From Actinomycetota bacterium (GTDB lineage Bacteria > Actinomycetota > Acidimicrobiia > Acidimicrobiales > JAHWKP01): a DNA stretch of 20,816 bases. The notes below the pieces were generated by a model, which saw only the letters and a list, made by a program, of their open reading frames with translations, was not told the DNA's origin and did not search any database. Within the stretch, counting starts at the first letter, position 1; each line of letters begins with the position of its first letter. Positions 1-7,192 of the stretch are shown piece after piece. The stretch covers positions 1 through 20,816 of the forward strand of contig JAHWKP010000007.1 in assembly GCA_019347775.1 (NCBI GenBank), given 5' to 3'. The position numbers were made by a program, and so were the translations under genes.

Positions 1-409
1 AGTAGTCGATGAGCACGAAACGAGCCGGCCGCTTCGTGCTTGTCTTCTCGCTTCCCGCAGGAGTAGCGCCTTCGCCGATGAGCTTGCACTTGTCGTCATA
101 GACGTACATGTCCATGTCGTAGTCGCCCCACTGTAGAGGGGTCGTGGACGGGGCCCACAGGTGCTGCGGGCCCATCACCTTGAAGTGGGTGTAGCCGTCC
201 TCGAGATCGATCCACCGGTAGGAGGTCCCGTCGGTTGGTCCAGGGCCGGGGCAGGCAGTCCTGTCGGCGAGCGAGTGGCCGCCGCCCGCCGCCGGTGCGG
301 CCAGCGTGCCCTCGAATTCCTTCTCGGCCGCCTGGGCGGGGCTGGCTACGAGTGAGGCGATCAGGGCGATGCCAGCAAGGGCGGAAAGTGCGATGAGTCT
401 CGTACGCAA
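1..409 (-). CDS. Secreted protein, tandem paralogue A (3' end cut by window edge)
   Basis: Partial gene that runs off the left edge; about 136 residues are visible. I place the start at a TTG (complement of 407-409), because GGAGG lies 6 nt upstream and the same GGAGG-TTG-CGT arrangement precedes the neighbouring paralogue. Residues 1-27 form a signal peptide: MRTRL, a hydrophobic stretch, then SPAQA before AEKE. The mature part has a Cys pair (TACPG and DDKCK), a WIDLED segment and an acidic GDYDMDMYVYD strand, followed by RPARFVLIDY. The alternating D/Y pattern resembles the beta-sandwich of pre-peptidase C-terminal-like domains, but that is only a resemblance. I do not recognise a named family. 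It is probably exported, with one disulfide. It lies 50 nt downstream of paralogue B and is likely co-transcribed with it. Confidence 0.75.
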   Translation of the reverse strand, partial: MRTRLIALSALAGIALIASLVASPAQAAEKEFEGTLAAPAAGGGHSLADRTACPGPGPTDGTSYRWIDLEDGYTHFKVMGPQHLWAPSTTPLQWGDYDMDMYVYDDKCKLIGEGATPAGSEKTSTKRPARFVLIDY

Positions 410-459
410 GGGATACCTCCAGTTGAGGGTGCGGATGGGGTGTCGGGGGCGGCTAAGAG

Positions 460-930
460 CTAGTTGCTGGCGATGATCTTGAAGGGAATGTTGGGGTAGA
501 TGCCGGCCCAGTAGAGCACCAGCACGAATTTTGCGGGCCGACGGGCTTCTGCCTTGATGTTGCTGTCCTCCACATTCGTGTGCGTGGTCACGTTCTTGCA
601 CTTGGCGTCGTAGAAGTACCAGTCGAGGTCGTGATCTCCCACTCCGGCCGGCGTGTCCCCCGAGGCCACCAGGTGGGCGGGACCGGACAGGTCGAACTTC
701 TTGTACTCCTCTTCGAGGTCGATCCACTTCCAGTAGGGACCCTCAGCAGGCAGGTCGCCCGCACAGACCTTGTCGCCGTGGACGGAGCCACCGACTGGTC
801 CGATGGCAGGAGCGAATGCGGGGATCGTTCCCTCGACCTCCTTCTCGGCCGCCTGAGCGGGACCGGCTACGAGTGAGCCGATCAGGGCGATGCCCAGAAG
901 GGCGGAAATCACGGTGAGTCTCGAACGCAA
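460..930 (-). CDS. Secreted protein, tandem paralogue B
   Basis: Complete gene of 156 residues. The start is TTG (complement of 928-930), with GGAGG 8 nt upstream. A longer reading from an ATG near 987 would put charged and polar residues ahead of the signal peptide and lacks this site. Residues 1-28 are a signal peptide ending GPAQA before AEKEVEGT. The mature protein shares AEKE.EGT, a WIDLE motif, D.DLDWYFYDAKCK and a RPAKFVLVLYW strand with paralogue A, and both keep two cysteines. It ends WAGIYPNIPFKIIASN, which looks like the closing strand of a small beta-sandwich. The function is unknown. The duplicate pair suggests a surface or extracellular role, for instance ligand binding, but nothing in the sequence proves this. 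Confidence 0.8.
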   Translation of the reverse strand: MRSRLTVISALLGIALIGSLVAGPAQAAEKEVEGTIPAFAPAIGPVGGSVHGDKVCAGDLPAEGPYWKWIDLEEEYKKFDLSGPAHLVASGDTPAGVGDHDLDWYFYDAKCKNVTTHTNVEDSNIKAEARRPAKFVLVLYWAGIYPNIPFKIIASN

Positions 931-1067
931 GGGAACTACCTCCAGCAGAAATTGGGGACTAGTACAGGTTAGGGGCTTATTCGCCACAGTTCACAGCGCG
1001 CCCTCTCTATATAGACAACGCCCACCGGGCTATTTCGTGACGGGAAACGGCTGGTCACAGGCGCAGC

Positions 1068-1073
1068 TACATT
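1068..1073 (+). promoter_or_regulatory. Candidate -10 box (TACATT) for leaderless dksA-like gene
   Basis: TACATT fits the actinobacterial -10 consensus TANNNT and ends 7 nt before the ATG at 1081. No Shine-Dalgarno sequence precedes that ATG. The transcript would start at or within a base or two of the start codon. No convincing -35 box is visible. Confidence 0.45.
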
Positions 1074-1080
1074 CCCTGTG

Positions 1081-1479
1081 ATGGATCAGGAGGCGGCCCG
1101 CAAGCACCTTTCTGAAGAGCAGGTACGCCTGGAGCAGGTGAGAGAGCAGTACGCCGACCTCCACAACCAGTCCGAGCAGCAGAGCTTGGGCGAATTGTCG
1201 AACCTCGACCAGCACCAGGCCGACATCGGCACTGAGACATTCGACCGTGAGCGCGATTTGTCCCTTTTGGAACAAGTCGAGGCCGAGCTGGCCGATATCG
1301 AGCACGCCCTCGAGCGTCTTGAAGAGGGCACCTACGGCATCTGCGAGGCCTGTGGCAAGCCGATTGGCGACGAGCGCCTCGAGGCTGTGCCGGCCGCCCG
1401 ATTCTGCCTCCAGGACCAGGACAAGGCCGAAGACGAGGCCGGACGGAACCACGCCAACGAGCGCAGCCGTAACCGCTAA
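1081..1479 (+). CDS. DksA/TraR-family zinc-finger transcription factor
   Basis: 132 residues from ATG 1081; an in-frame GTG at 1078 is possible. Residues 1-80 are a charged coiled coil with the tip sequence DQHQADIGTETFDRERD, typical of the YteA/YocK-like branch of DksA proteins. Residues 85-115 are the zinc-finger region: C88-x2-C91 (CEAC), then C109. The usual fourth cysteine is Asp112 (FCLQD). Family members bind RNA polymerase through the secondary channel and alter initiation, often with ppGpp. Whether this one binds zinc with three cysteines is open. It probably starts an operon, since the kinase gene begins 7 nt after its TAA. Confidence 0.88.
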   Translation: MDQEAARKHLSEEQVRLEQVREQYADLHNQSEQQSLGELSNLDQHQADIGTETFDRERDLSLLEQVEAELADIEHALERLEEGTYGICEACGKPIGDERLEAVPAARFCLQDQDKAEDEAGRNHANERSRNR

Positions 1480-1486
1480 TTACCGG

Positions 1487-2941
1487 ATGAGTCGGCGGCG
1501 TATGGCCGCGGCCTTCGCCGGCGTCGCGGCCACTGGTGCAGCCGCCGCGAGCGCCTACGTCCTCAAGGACCAAGGCCGGCGCACCCAGGTGGACCGCCAG
1601 ATGCGCGTCTACCGCCTGACGGCGCGGCGTTTCTTCCACTTCGCCTGGGTCAAAGTCCGCGGCCGGAACAAGACGGCCGAAGAGCGGGCCCGCCTGGAGG
1701 AGCAGTTCGCCATCCGCAGCGCCGAGGATGTCGCCAAGGTTCTCGGCGGGATGAAGGGCGCCATCATGAAAGCGGGGCAGATGGTCAGCTTCATCGCCGA
1801 AGGTCTGCCGCCCGACGCCCGGGCGGCGTTGGCCAGCCTCCAGGCCGACGTGCCGCCCATGGCGCCGAGCCTGGCCGAGGGTGTCGTCGTCGAGGAGTTC
1901 GGTGCCCCGCCCGAGAAGCTGTTCCTCGACTGGGATCCCGTGCCGGTCGCCGCCGCCTCCATCGGCCAGGTTCACCGCGCCGTGATGCCCGACGGCCGGA
2001 TCGTGGCCGTGAAGGTCCAGTACCCCGGCGTGGATCGCGCCATCAAGGGCGACCTCGACAACGCGGAGATGCTCTACGGGCTCTTCGCCCAATTCGCGCT
2101 CCGTAACCTCGACGTCCGGGCTCTGGTGGACGAGCTGCGCGAGCGCATGGCCGACGAACTCGACTACCGCATCGAGGCGCGGTCCCAGACCGAGATAGCC
2201 GAGCTCTACCGCGACCATCCGTTCATTCACGTGCCGTCGATCGTTCCCGAACGCAGCGCCCGCCGGGTTCTAACCAGCGAGTGGGTGGAGGGCCTCACCT
2301 GGAGCGAGTTCCTCGAAGCGGCCGGACCCGAGGAGCGGGCGACGGTGGCCGAGGTCCTGTTCCGGTTCGCCAACGGCTCCATCCACCTGCACGGCGTGTT
2401 CAACGGCGACCCCCACCCCGGCAACTACCGCTTTCATCGCGACGGCACCGTGACGTTCCTCGACTTCGGGCTGCTCAAGCGATGGGGACCCGGAGAGGTG
2501 GAACGGCTGACCGGCGTGCTTGACCACATGATGCGCGGCGACGCCACCGCCACCATCGCCGCCGGCCAGGCGGCGGGGTTCCTGCCCGACCCATTCCCCT
2601 TCGACGCCGACTGGGCCTTCAAATACCTCGCCAGTCCTTATGAGCCCTTTCTTCAGGAGCGCTTCAGGTACTCCCGTGACTGGGTCGGCCGCACCCTCCA
2701 GCGCGTGCTCGATATCGGCGGCGAGTACTCGGAGCTCATCCGCGCCATGAACATGCCGCCCAGTTATGTGATCCTCGACCGCGTGGTGTGGGGAATGGCC
2801 GCGCTTCTGAGCAAGCTCGAGGCGGAAGGGCCGTGGCGGGCGATCCTCGCCGAATATCGCGACGGCGCGCCGCCGGCCACCAGGCTCGGTGAGGTCGAAG
2901 CCGAATGGCGCGAGGCGCGCCTGACCGCGTCGGCCTCTTGA
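1487..2941 (+). CDS. ABC1/UbiB-family atypical kinase
   Basis: 484 residues from ATG 1487; ATG 1502 is an alternative start. The N terminus has a short Ala-rich hydrophobic stretch (about 6-24). The family hallmarks are in order: the KxGQ motif at 95-98 (KAGQ), the Ala-rich nucleotide loop AAASIGQVHRA at 155-165 that replaces the usual Gly-rich loop, the VAVK lysine at 176, ELDY at 224-227, the catalytic-loop DPHPGN at 308-313, and DFG at 326-328. The family includes UbiB/COQ8, which supports isoprenoid quinone synthesis or lipid homeostasis through ATPase activity. The actual substrate here is unknown. The gene follows the DksA-like gene by 7 nt, and its 3' end overlaps the next gene. Confidence 0.92.
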   Translation: MSRRRMAAAFAGVAATGAAAASAYVLKDQGRRTQVDRQMRVYRLTARRFFHFAWVKVRGRNKTAEERARLEEQFAIRSAEDVAKVLGGMKGAIMKAGQMVSFIAEGLPPDARAALASLQADVPPMAPSLAEGVVVEEFGAPPEKLFLDWDPVPVAAASIGQVHRAVMPDGRIVAVKVQYPGVDRAIKGDLDNAEMLYGLFAQFALRNLDVRALVDELRERMADELDYRIEARSQTEIAELYRDHPFIHVPSIVPERSARRVLTSEWVEGLTWSEFLEAAGPEERATVAEVLFRFANGSIHLHGVFNGDPHPGNYRFHRDGTVTFLDFGLLKRWGPGEVERLTGVLDHMMRGDATATIAAGQAAGFLPDPFPFDADWAFKYLASPYEPFLQERFRYSRDWVGRTLQRVLDIGGEYSELIRAMNMPPSYVILDRVVWGMAALLSKLEAEGPWRAILAEYRDGAPPATRLGEVEAEWREARLTASAS

Positions 2942-3867
2942 TCCGCGACGAGCTAAGTCGCGAAGTCCTAGCGGGCTGGCTCCGCAAGTACGTCATCGCC
3001 CCGCAGTACACGAGGGAGCAACGCGAGCGGCTCTTGGCCGACGACGGCGTCCGTCTCCGGGCCCACCGCGTGACGCCGCGGTCGAGTGTGATCGCGACGG
3101 TCGTGCTGGTTCATGGCTTCGCCAGCTCCTCACGGACTCCCGCGGTGCACGCCATGGCCCATGCTCTAGCTCGGCACGGCATCGAGGTGATCGTCCCGGA
3201 CCTGCGCGGCCATGGTCGCTCCCGCGGTCGCTGCACGCTCGGATCAGACGAACCCCGCGATGTGGAGGCGGCGGTCCGCGCTGCGCGCGCCGACCTCCCG
3301 GTGATAACCGTCGGCGTGAGCCTTGGTGCAGCCGCGTGTGTTGTGCACGCCGGCACTTACGGGGGCGTGGCGGCCACCGTCGCCATCAGCTCGCCTGCAC
3401 GCTGGGCCGGCACCGGACATCTCAAAGCATCCGACCGAGTCGGCCGATACGCCAGCTCTTGGAAGGGACGCGCCCTTGTCGCCGCGGTCGTACGCACTCG
3501 GCTAGCCCCTCGACGTTCACCTCGGCGTGCGCCCGAAGACGTGGTCGCCGACATCTCGCCGGCGCGGACTGTGATCGTGCACGACCCGACCGACCACTTC
3601 TTCGACGGGACCCATGCGACGGCCCTCTACGAGGCGGCCCGCGATCCGAAGCAGATGTGGTGGTACGAGGGACGGGGTCACGGAGTCGACCTCTTCGACC
3701 CCGCGCTGGCCGACCGCATCGCCCGGCTGGTGCACGAAGTCGTCAGCGAACAGCCTTCAGGAAGCGGCGTCGAGCTCCTTGGCCATGAGAAAGCCGCGGG
3801 CCCGCTCGGCGCGGGGGTAGCGGTTGACGATCTCCCAGAAGCGCGGGGAGTGCCCGGGCTCGAGTAG
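2905..3867 (+). CDS. Alpha/beta hydrolase
   Basis: 320 residues from ATG 2905, overlapping the kinase gene by 37 nt. A TTG at 2938 that overlaps the kinase stop (TTGA) is an alternative start. The alpha/beta hydrolase core shows LVHGF (oxyanion region, about 69-72), PDLRGHG at 98-104, the nucleophile elbow GVSLG with Ser139, a likely acid Asp230 in HDPTDHFF, and His259 in GRGHG. The substrate cannot be told. The fold appears complete by about residue 282 (LVHEVV). The last ~37 residues are read antisense to the end of the convergent metallopeptidase gene and look unlike a hydrolase terminus, so the original stop may have been lost. Confidence 0.85.
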   Translation: MARGAPDRVGLLIRDELSREVLAGWLRKYVIAPQYTREQRERLLADDGVRLRAHRVTPRSSVIATVVLVHGFASSSRTPAVHAMAHALARHGIEVIVPDLRGHGRSRGRCTLGSDEPRDVEAAVRAARADLPVITVGVSLGAAACVVHAGTYGGVAATVAISSPARWAGTGHLKASDRVGRYASSWKGRALVAAVVRTRLAPRRSPRRAPEDVVADISPARTVIVHDPTDHFFDGTHATALYEAARDPKQMWWYEGRGHGVDLFDPALADRIARLVHEVVSEQPSGSGVELLGHEKAAGPLGAGVAVDDLPEARGVPGLE

Positions 3868-4293
3868 GTGGGCCAGTTCGTGCACGATCACGTAGTCGAG
3901 CACCCAGGTGGGACATTCAGCCAGCGCGGTAGAGAGACGCACGCTGCGGTCGTCGATGGTGCACGAACCCCAACGCGACCGCTGGTTGTCGGCCCAGCGG
4001 ATGCTGGCCGGCTGCGGCAGCCGGTGACGCCGTGCCAGTGACTCGGCGCGGGCCAACAGGGCATCGTCGCTGCGCGGCACGCGGTCGCGGCGCCGGTCCA
4101 GACGACCGAGCATCTCGGTGACCCAGCGGTCCTCCTCCGCCCTGCTCATGCCGGCCGGCATCAGCACGCGAACCACGCCGTCGCGCTCCTCGGCAGAGAT
4201 GGTCCGGCGGCGTCGCGCGCTACGGACGATCTCGACCCTGCGCTCCGCCGGCTCTGTCGCGCTGAACCCCTCCGGGATCGTCTCCGCCGTCAC
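3757..4293 (-). CDS. YgjP-like (DUF45/SprT-like) zinc metallopeptidase
   Basis: 178 residues from GTG (complement of 4291-4293); a TTG at 4300-4302 would add three residues. The C-terminal half carries the family signature: RSRWGSC at about 105-111, an LSTAL strand, then LDYVIVHELAHL with the zinc motif H138-E139-x2-H142, and GHSPRFW with the third likely ligand His148. This is the YgjP/WLM-like metal-dependent hydrolase group; physiological substrates are poorly known. An Arg-rich stretch near residues 24-30 follows a short acidic N terminus. Its last 111 nt overlap the end of the convergent hydrolase gene. A TACCTT box 8 nt upstream of the GTG suggests a leaderless or near-leaderless mRNA. 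Confidence 0.87.
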   Translation of the reverse strand: MTAETIPEGFSATEPAERRVEIVRSARRRRTISAEERDGVVRVLMPAGMSRAEEDRWVTEMLGRLDRRRDRVPRSDDALLARAESLARRHRLPQPASIRWADNQRSRWGSCTIDDRSVRLSTALAECPTWVLDYVIVHELAHLLEPGHSPRFWEIVNRYPRAERARGFLMAKELDAAS

Positions 4294-4339
4294 TTCCGGC
4301 AAAGGTACCTAGGCGCGCTGACAACGAACGTCCGCGCGA

Positions 4340-4954
4340 TCACAGGACGGTGGAGGTCGAGCCCGGTTCGGCCGGCGCCACCACGAATGGGTCGCCGGCC
4401 GCCAGGCGCCCGTCGTCCCACCAGACCCACCGGCCGCACAGGTTCCCGGTTCGCGTGGTCTGGACGTCGAGGTAGCGCTCGATGGCGTGGATGACGCCGC
4501 CGTGGGTCACCGCGATGACGGTGCCGGGCGCTTCCCGGGCTAGCCGATCTACGACTGGTGCGACCCGGGGCACGATGTCGCCCTCGCCCCCCGGGATGGT
4601 GCTGATGCGGCCCGCCCGCCAGTCCTCGATTATCCCGGGCCAGCGCTGCTCGATCTCGACCCGGGTGAGCCCGCTCCACTCGCCGACGTGGCGCTCCCGA
4701 AGGCCGGGCTCCAAGACAACGGCGTCGGGATCAAGCCCCAGCTCTTCGCTGAGGATGCGCGCCGTGGTGTGGGCCCGCCCGAGGTCGGAAGCCACGACCT
4801 CGGCGACCGGCGCGGCCTCGGTCCGCAGGCGCTGCCCCGCCTCCCGGGCCTGAGTCTCACCCAGAGGTGACAGCGGAGGATCCGCCTGGCCCTGCCAGCG
4901 CTGCTCGGCGTTCCACGTCGACTGCCCGTGGCGCAACAGCAGAACCCTGTTCAC
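4340..4954 (-). CDS. Histidine phosphatase (phosphoglycerate-mutase-like) family protein
   Basis: 204 residues from GTG at the complement of 4952-4954. The family pattern is complete: LLRHGQSTWN with Arg8 and the phospho-accepting His9, LSPLGETQA, the second Arg in SDLGRAHTTA (Arg60), the acid region GLRERHVGEWSGL (about 84-96), and VTHGG with His151. Members include cofactor-dependent phosphoglycerate mutase-like phosphatases and CobC/GpmB-type enzymes. The length and G.W.GL motif suit a small-molecule phosphatase rather than a glycolytic mutase. The substrate is not determinable. It stands alone, 46 nt upstream of the metallopeptidase gene on the same strand, and has its own candidate leaderless promoter. 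Confidence 0.88.
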   Translation of the reverse strand: MNRVLLLRHGQSTWNAEQRWQGQADPPLSPLGETQAREAGQRLRTEAAPVAEVVASDLGRAHTTARILSEELGLDPDAVVLEPGLRERHVGEWSGLTRVEIEQRWPGIIEDWRAGRISTIPGGEGDIVPRVAPVVDRLAREAPGTVIAVTHGGVIHAIERYLDVQTTRTGNLCGRWVWWDDGRLAAGDPFVVAPAEPGSTSTVL

Positions 4955-4961
4955 GCGCCCG

Positions 4962-4967
4962 AAGGTA
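4962..4967 (-). promoter_or_regulatory. Candidate -10 box (TACCTT) for leaderless histidine phosphatase gene
   Basis: On the minus strand TACCTT ends 7 nt before the GTG start at 4954. No ribosome binding site is visible. Same geometry as at 1068 and 13637. Confidence 0.45.
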
Positions 4968-5009
4968 ACCCGCGGGATCGCCGGCTCGGCTGGCCGGCTG
5001 GTCCGGCGT

Positions 5010-5015
5010 TAGCCT
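5010..5015 (+). promoter_or_regulatory. Candidate -10 box (TAGCCT) for leaderless MaoC-type gene
   Basis: TAGCCT ends 6 nt before ATG 5022. There is no purine-rich ribosome binding site in the six intervening bases (CCCGGC). No -35 box stands out. Confidence 0.45.
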
Positions 5016-5021
5016 CCCGGC

Positions 5022-5873
5022 ATGGGCCTGCCACTGGACAAGCTGGGACAGACATACGACGAGCGGGTCGAGGTGATCGACCCCGATCGGGCCAAGGCCT
5101 ACGCGGCGGCCACCAACGACGACAACCCCGCCTACACCTCGGGCAAGTACGCCCCGCCGGTGTTCGGCGTCGTGCCGACATGGGACGCCATGCTCGTCGC
5201 CGTCAGCGACATCGTCCCGGCCGAGTCGCTGCCGATGATCGTGCACGGCGAACAGGACATGCACTTCATTCAGCCGCTCGTGCCGGGCATGACGCTGCGC
5301 ACGGTCGCTCAGCCCTTCGCCTACCGCGTGGGCGGCACCGGCACGCGTTGCACCCTGAAGGTCGATGCCAGCACCGACGACGGCGACCCGGTTTTAACCG
5401 AGTACGTGACGATGTTCATCCGAGGCATGTCTGACGGCGAGAGCGGCGGTCCCGACAAGCCCGATCACCGCTTCCCGGCCGAGGCGCGTGACAAGCCGCT
5501 CGGTGAGATGTCGATCCACGTCGACGACGACCAGACCTTCCGCTACCGCGACGCGTCGGGTGACGAGATGCCGATCCATGTCGACGAGGAGTTCGCCAAA
5601 GCGGTGGGCCTTCCGGGGATCATTGCCCACGGCCTGTGCACGATGGCCATGTGCTCGCAGGCGGTCGTGAAGTTGGCCGCTGACGGTGACCCGGCCCGGC
5701 TGCGCCGGCTCGCAGTGCGCTTCTCCAACAATGTGTTCCCCGGCAACGACGTCGTGGCTTCCCTCTACGACGCGGGCCGGACCGACGACGGACGCCAGGC
5801 CGTCGCGTTCGAGGCCCGGGCCAACGACCAGACCGTCATCAAGAACGGCCGCGCCGAGATCGACCCGGCCTGA
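5022..5873 (+). CDS. MaoC-family double-hotdog (R)-specific enoyl-CoA hydratase-like protein
   Basis: 283 residues from ATG 5022. Two hotdog halves are visible. The N-terminal half (about 8-135) contains AYAAATNDDNPAYTSG and a HFIQPLVPGM strand. The C-terminal half (about 165-280) carries the hydratase-2 signature YRDASGDEMPIHVDEEFA, with the expected catalytic pair Asp181 and His186 five residues apart, and GIIAHGLCTM. The signature's usual Asn-Pro-Leu/Ile-His is Met-Pro-Ile-His here. Such proteins hydrate trans-2-enoyl-CoA to (R)-3-hydroxyacyl-CoA in fatty acid, sterol or polyester metabolism. The linker (about 137-158) is acidic and Gly-rich. A MoaD-like gene begins 6 nt after the stop. 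Confidence 0.9.
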   Translation: MGLPLDKLGQTYDERVEVIDPDRAKAYAAATNDDNPAYTSGKYAPPVFGVVPTWDAMLVAVSDIVPAESLPMIVHGEQDMHFIQPLVPGMTLRTVAQPFAYRVGGTGTRCTLKVDASTDDGDPVLTEYVTMFIRGMSDGESGGPDKPDHRFPAEARDKPLGEMSIHVDDDQTFRYRDASGDEMPIHVDEEFAKAVGLPGIIAHGLCTMAMCSQAVVKLAADGDPARLRRLAVRFSNNVFPGNDVVASLYDAGRTDDGRQAVAFEARANDQTVIKNGRAEIDPA

Positions 5874-5879
5874 GCGACG

Positions 5880-6116
5880 GTGCCCCGGCTGCGACTGTTC
5901 GCCCAGGCGCGCGAAGTCGCCGGAACGGCGAAGGCCGAAATGGCGGGATCGACGGTCGCCGACGTGCTCGATGAAGCCGTCGCTCTCTGGGGCCCCGGGT
6001 TCCGCGAGGTGCTGAGCACTTGTGCGGTGTGGGTCAACGGCGAACCCGCGGATCGAGTGACGCGCCTGGCGCCCGACGACGAGGTCGCGGTACTGCCACC
6101 GGTGTCCGGGGGATGA
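5880..6116 (+). CDS. MoaD/ThiS-family sulfur-carrier protein
   Basis: 78 residues from GTG 5880, 6 nt after the hydratase stop. It has a beta-grasp ubiquitin-like layout: LRLFAQAREVAGTAKAEM, then TVADVLDEAV, VWVNGEPAD, the acidic DDEVAVLPPVSGG and a terminal Gly-Gly. The C-terminal GG is the site that is adenylated and thiocarboxylated in MoaD, which supplies sulfur for molybdopterin synthesis. No moaE, moeB or other cofactor gene is nearby, so a molybdenum-cofactor role is likely but not shown. It could serve another sulfur-transfer pathway. Confidence 0.85.
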   Translation: MPRLRLFAQAREVAGTAKAEMAGSTVADVLDEAVALWGPGFREVLSTCAVWVNGEPADRVTRLAPDDEVAVLPPVSGG

Positions 6117-6133
6117 GTCCCCGGGACCGCCGG

Positions 6134-6139
6134 TAGTCT
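6134..6139 (+). promoter_or_regulatory. Candidate -10 box (TAGTCT) for leaderless rsiG-like gene
   Basis: TAGTCT ends 6 nt before GTG 6146, with CGTCCC between and no ribosome binding site. This would give the anti-sigma gene its own promoter, separate from the hydratase-moaD unit upstream. Confidence 0.48.
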
Positions 6140-6145
6140 CGTCCC

Positions 6146-6682
6146 GTGGGCCAACGGCTGGCGCGGGTGCTCGATCCCGAATTCGTGGTCGACATCCAAT
6201 CGTTGAGCACCCAAGAACTCCGGGCCCGCCGCGACGAGTGCGCCGAAGTCGAGACCGCCCTGTCCTACGTGCGGCGGTTGGCTCAGGGCCATCTCGACAT
6301 CCTCGTCGCCGACCTGCGGCGCCGAGCCGTGGGCGACTCCAGTCCGCAGGTCAGTGACATGGTCGACCAGCTCAACGAGATTCTGTCGAGCGGACCGGCA
6401 CCGGCTCCGAGCGCCGGGCGCCTGCCCTCGATGATGACGCCCGATCTCGACGAGGAGGTCGTCGCCGAACTCGAGTCCGCCCTGGCGGATCTGGCCCCCG
6501 GCGACCTCAGCGCCCTTTCAGACGAGGAGGCGATCGCAGTCGGTGAGCGGTTGCGCGACTTCGAGCGGCGGATCTCGCGGGATCGGCGGGCGCTGCACGA
6601 ACACATGGCCCTGTTCGAGGCCGACGTCGTGCGCCGTTACAAAGCGGGCGAGACCAACGTCGACACGCTGTTGCAGCAGTGA
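6146..6682 (+). CDS. rsiG: RsiG/AmfC-like anti-sigma factor with c-di-GMP signature
   Basis: 178 residues from GTG 6146. Two long helical segments flank a Pro/Ser linker (about 82-97). Helix one contains E36-x3-S40-x2-R43-x3-Q47-x3-D51, an exact match to the E(X)3S(X)2R(X)3Q(X)3D motif known from RsiG, the Streptomyces anti-sigma factor that binds sigma-WhiG when loaded with cyclic di-GMP (older name AmfC). Helix two contains the same frame in weaker form: E140-x3-S144-x2-R147-x3-H151-x3-A155, so the Gln and Asp are replaced. From family knowledge it should be a cytosolic coiled-coil protein. No sigma factor gene lies in the window, so the partner is encoded elsewhere. Its TGA overlaps the next start (GTGA), so it is translationally linked to the XRE gene. 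Confidence 0.82.
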   Translation: MGQRLARVLDPEFVVDIQSLSTQELRARRDECAEVETALSYVRRLAQGHLDILVADLRRRAVGDSSPQVSDMVDQLNEILSSGPAPAPSAGRLPSMMTPDLDEEVVAELESALADLAPGDLSALSDEEAIAVGERLRDFERRISRDRRALHEHMALFEADVVRRYKAGETNVDTLLQQ

Positions 6683-7179
6683 GCGCCACCGAGGAACCGG
6701 AGAACGACGCCGCCGGCGGAGGACTCAAGCCTCTGCGGGAGATATCGGACCGCGCGAGGGGGGTCGGGGAGTTCATCCGCGACCAGCGCAGCGCGGCCCG
6801 GCTGTCGTTGCGCAACGTCGCCAAGGCGGCGGGGATCTCGAACCCGTATCTCAGCCAGATCGAACGAGGACTTCGCAAGCCGTCGGCCGAGATCCTCGGC
6901 CAGATCGCCAGGGCTCTTCGGATCTCGGCCGAGACCTTGTACGTGCAGGCCGGCATCCTGGAAGAGCGCGGCGAGGCCGACCTGGAGGACTCGATCCTGC
7001 GCACTCCGGACCTCAGCGAGGAGCAGCGTCAGGCGTTGCTGAACGTTTACCGCTCCATGCGCTCAGCGGCCGAGCCGAGCGCGGCGGAAAGTGATCCTCC
7101 GGCCCTTCCACCGAAGCCCCGAGCGTCGAAGCGCGCCGCGACCCGGCCCCGGGGCGCGGAAGATTCGCCCCAGAACTAG
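6679..7179 (+). CDS. XRE-family HTH transcriptional regulator
   Basis: 166 residues from GTG 6679, which overlaps the anti-sigma stop by 4 nt. Residues about 27-90 are a Cro/C1-type HTH: VGEFIRDQRSAARLSLRNVA, GISNPYLSQIERG as recognition helix, then KPSAEILGQIARAL. After it comes an ISAETLYVQAGIL segment and a conserved-looking LSEEQRQALLNVYRSM helix. The C-terminal ~40 residues are Pro/Ala/Arg-rich and probably disordered. The layout resembles actinobacterial regulators such as Rv0474, but I claim no orthology. The placement between an anti-sigma factor and mshA makes both candidates for shared control. Targets are unknown. Confidence 0.88.
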   Translation: MSATEEPENDAAGGGLKPLREISDRARGVGEFIRDQRSAARLSLRNVAKAAGISNPYLSQIERGLRKPSAEILGQIARALRISAETLYVQAGILEERGEADLEDSILRTPDLSEEQRQALLNVYRSMRSAAEPSAAESDPPALPPKPRASKRAATRPRGAEDSPQN

Positions 7180-7192
7180 CGTTGAGCGCCCT

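Noticed and set aside
1003..1020. TATATAG/TTGTCT promoter-like bases between the divergent genes
   Set aside because: AT-rich, but no properly spaced -35/-10 pair could be assigned to either gene, so it was not listed as a promoter.
1067..2230. 387-codon open frame on the minus strand
   Set aside because: It lies antisense to the DksA-like and UbiB-like genes, shows no family motif, and is of the kind expected from high-GC codon use.
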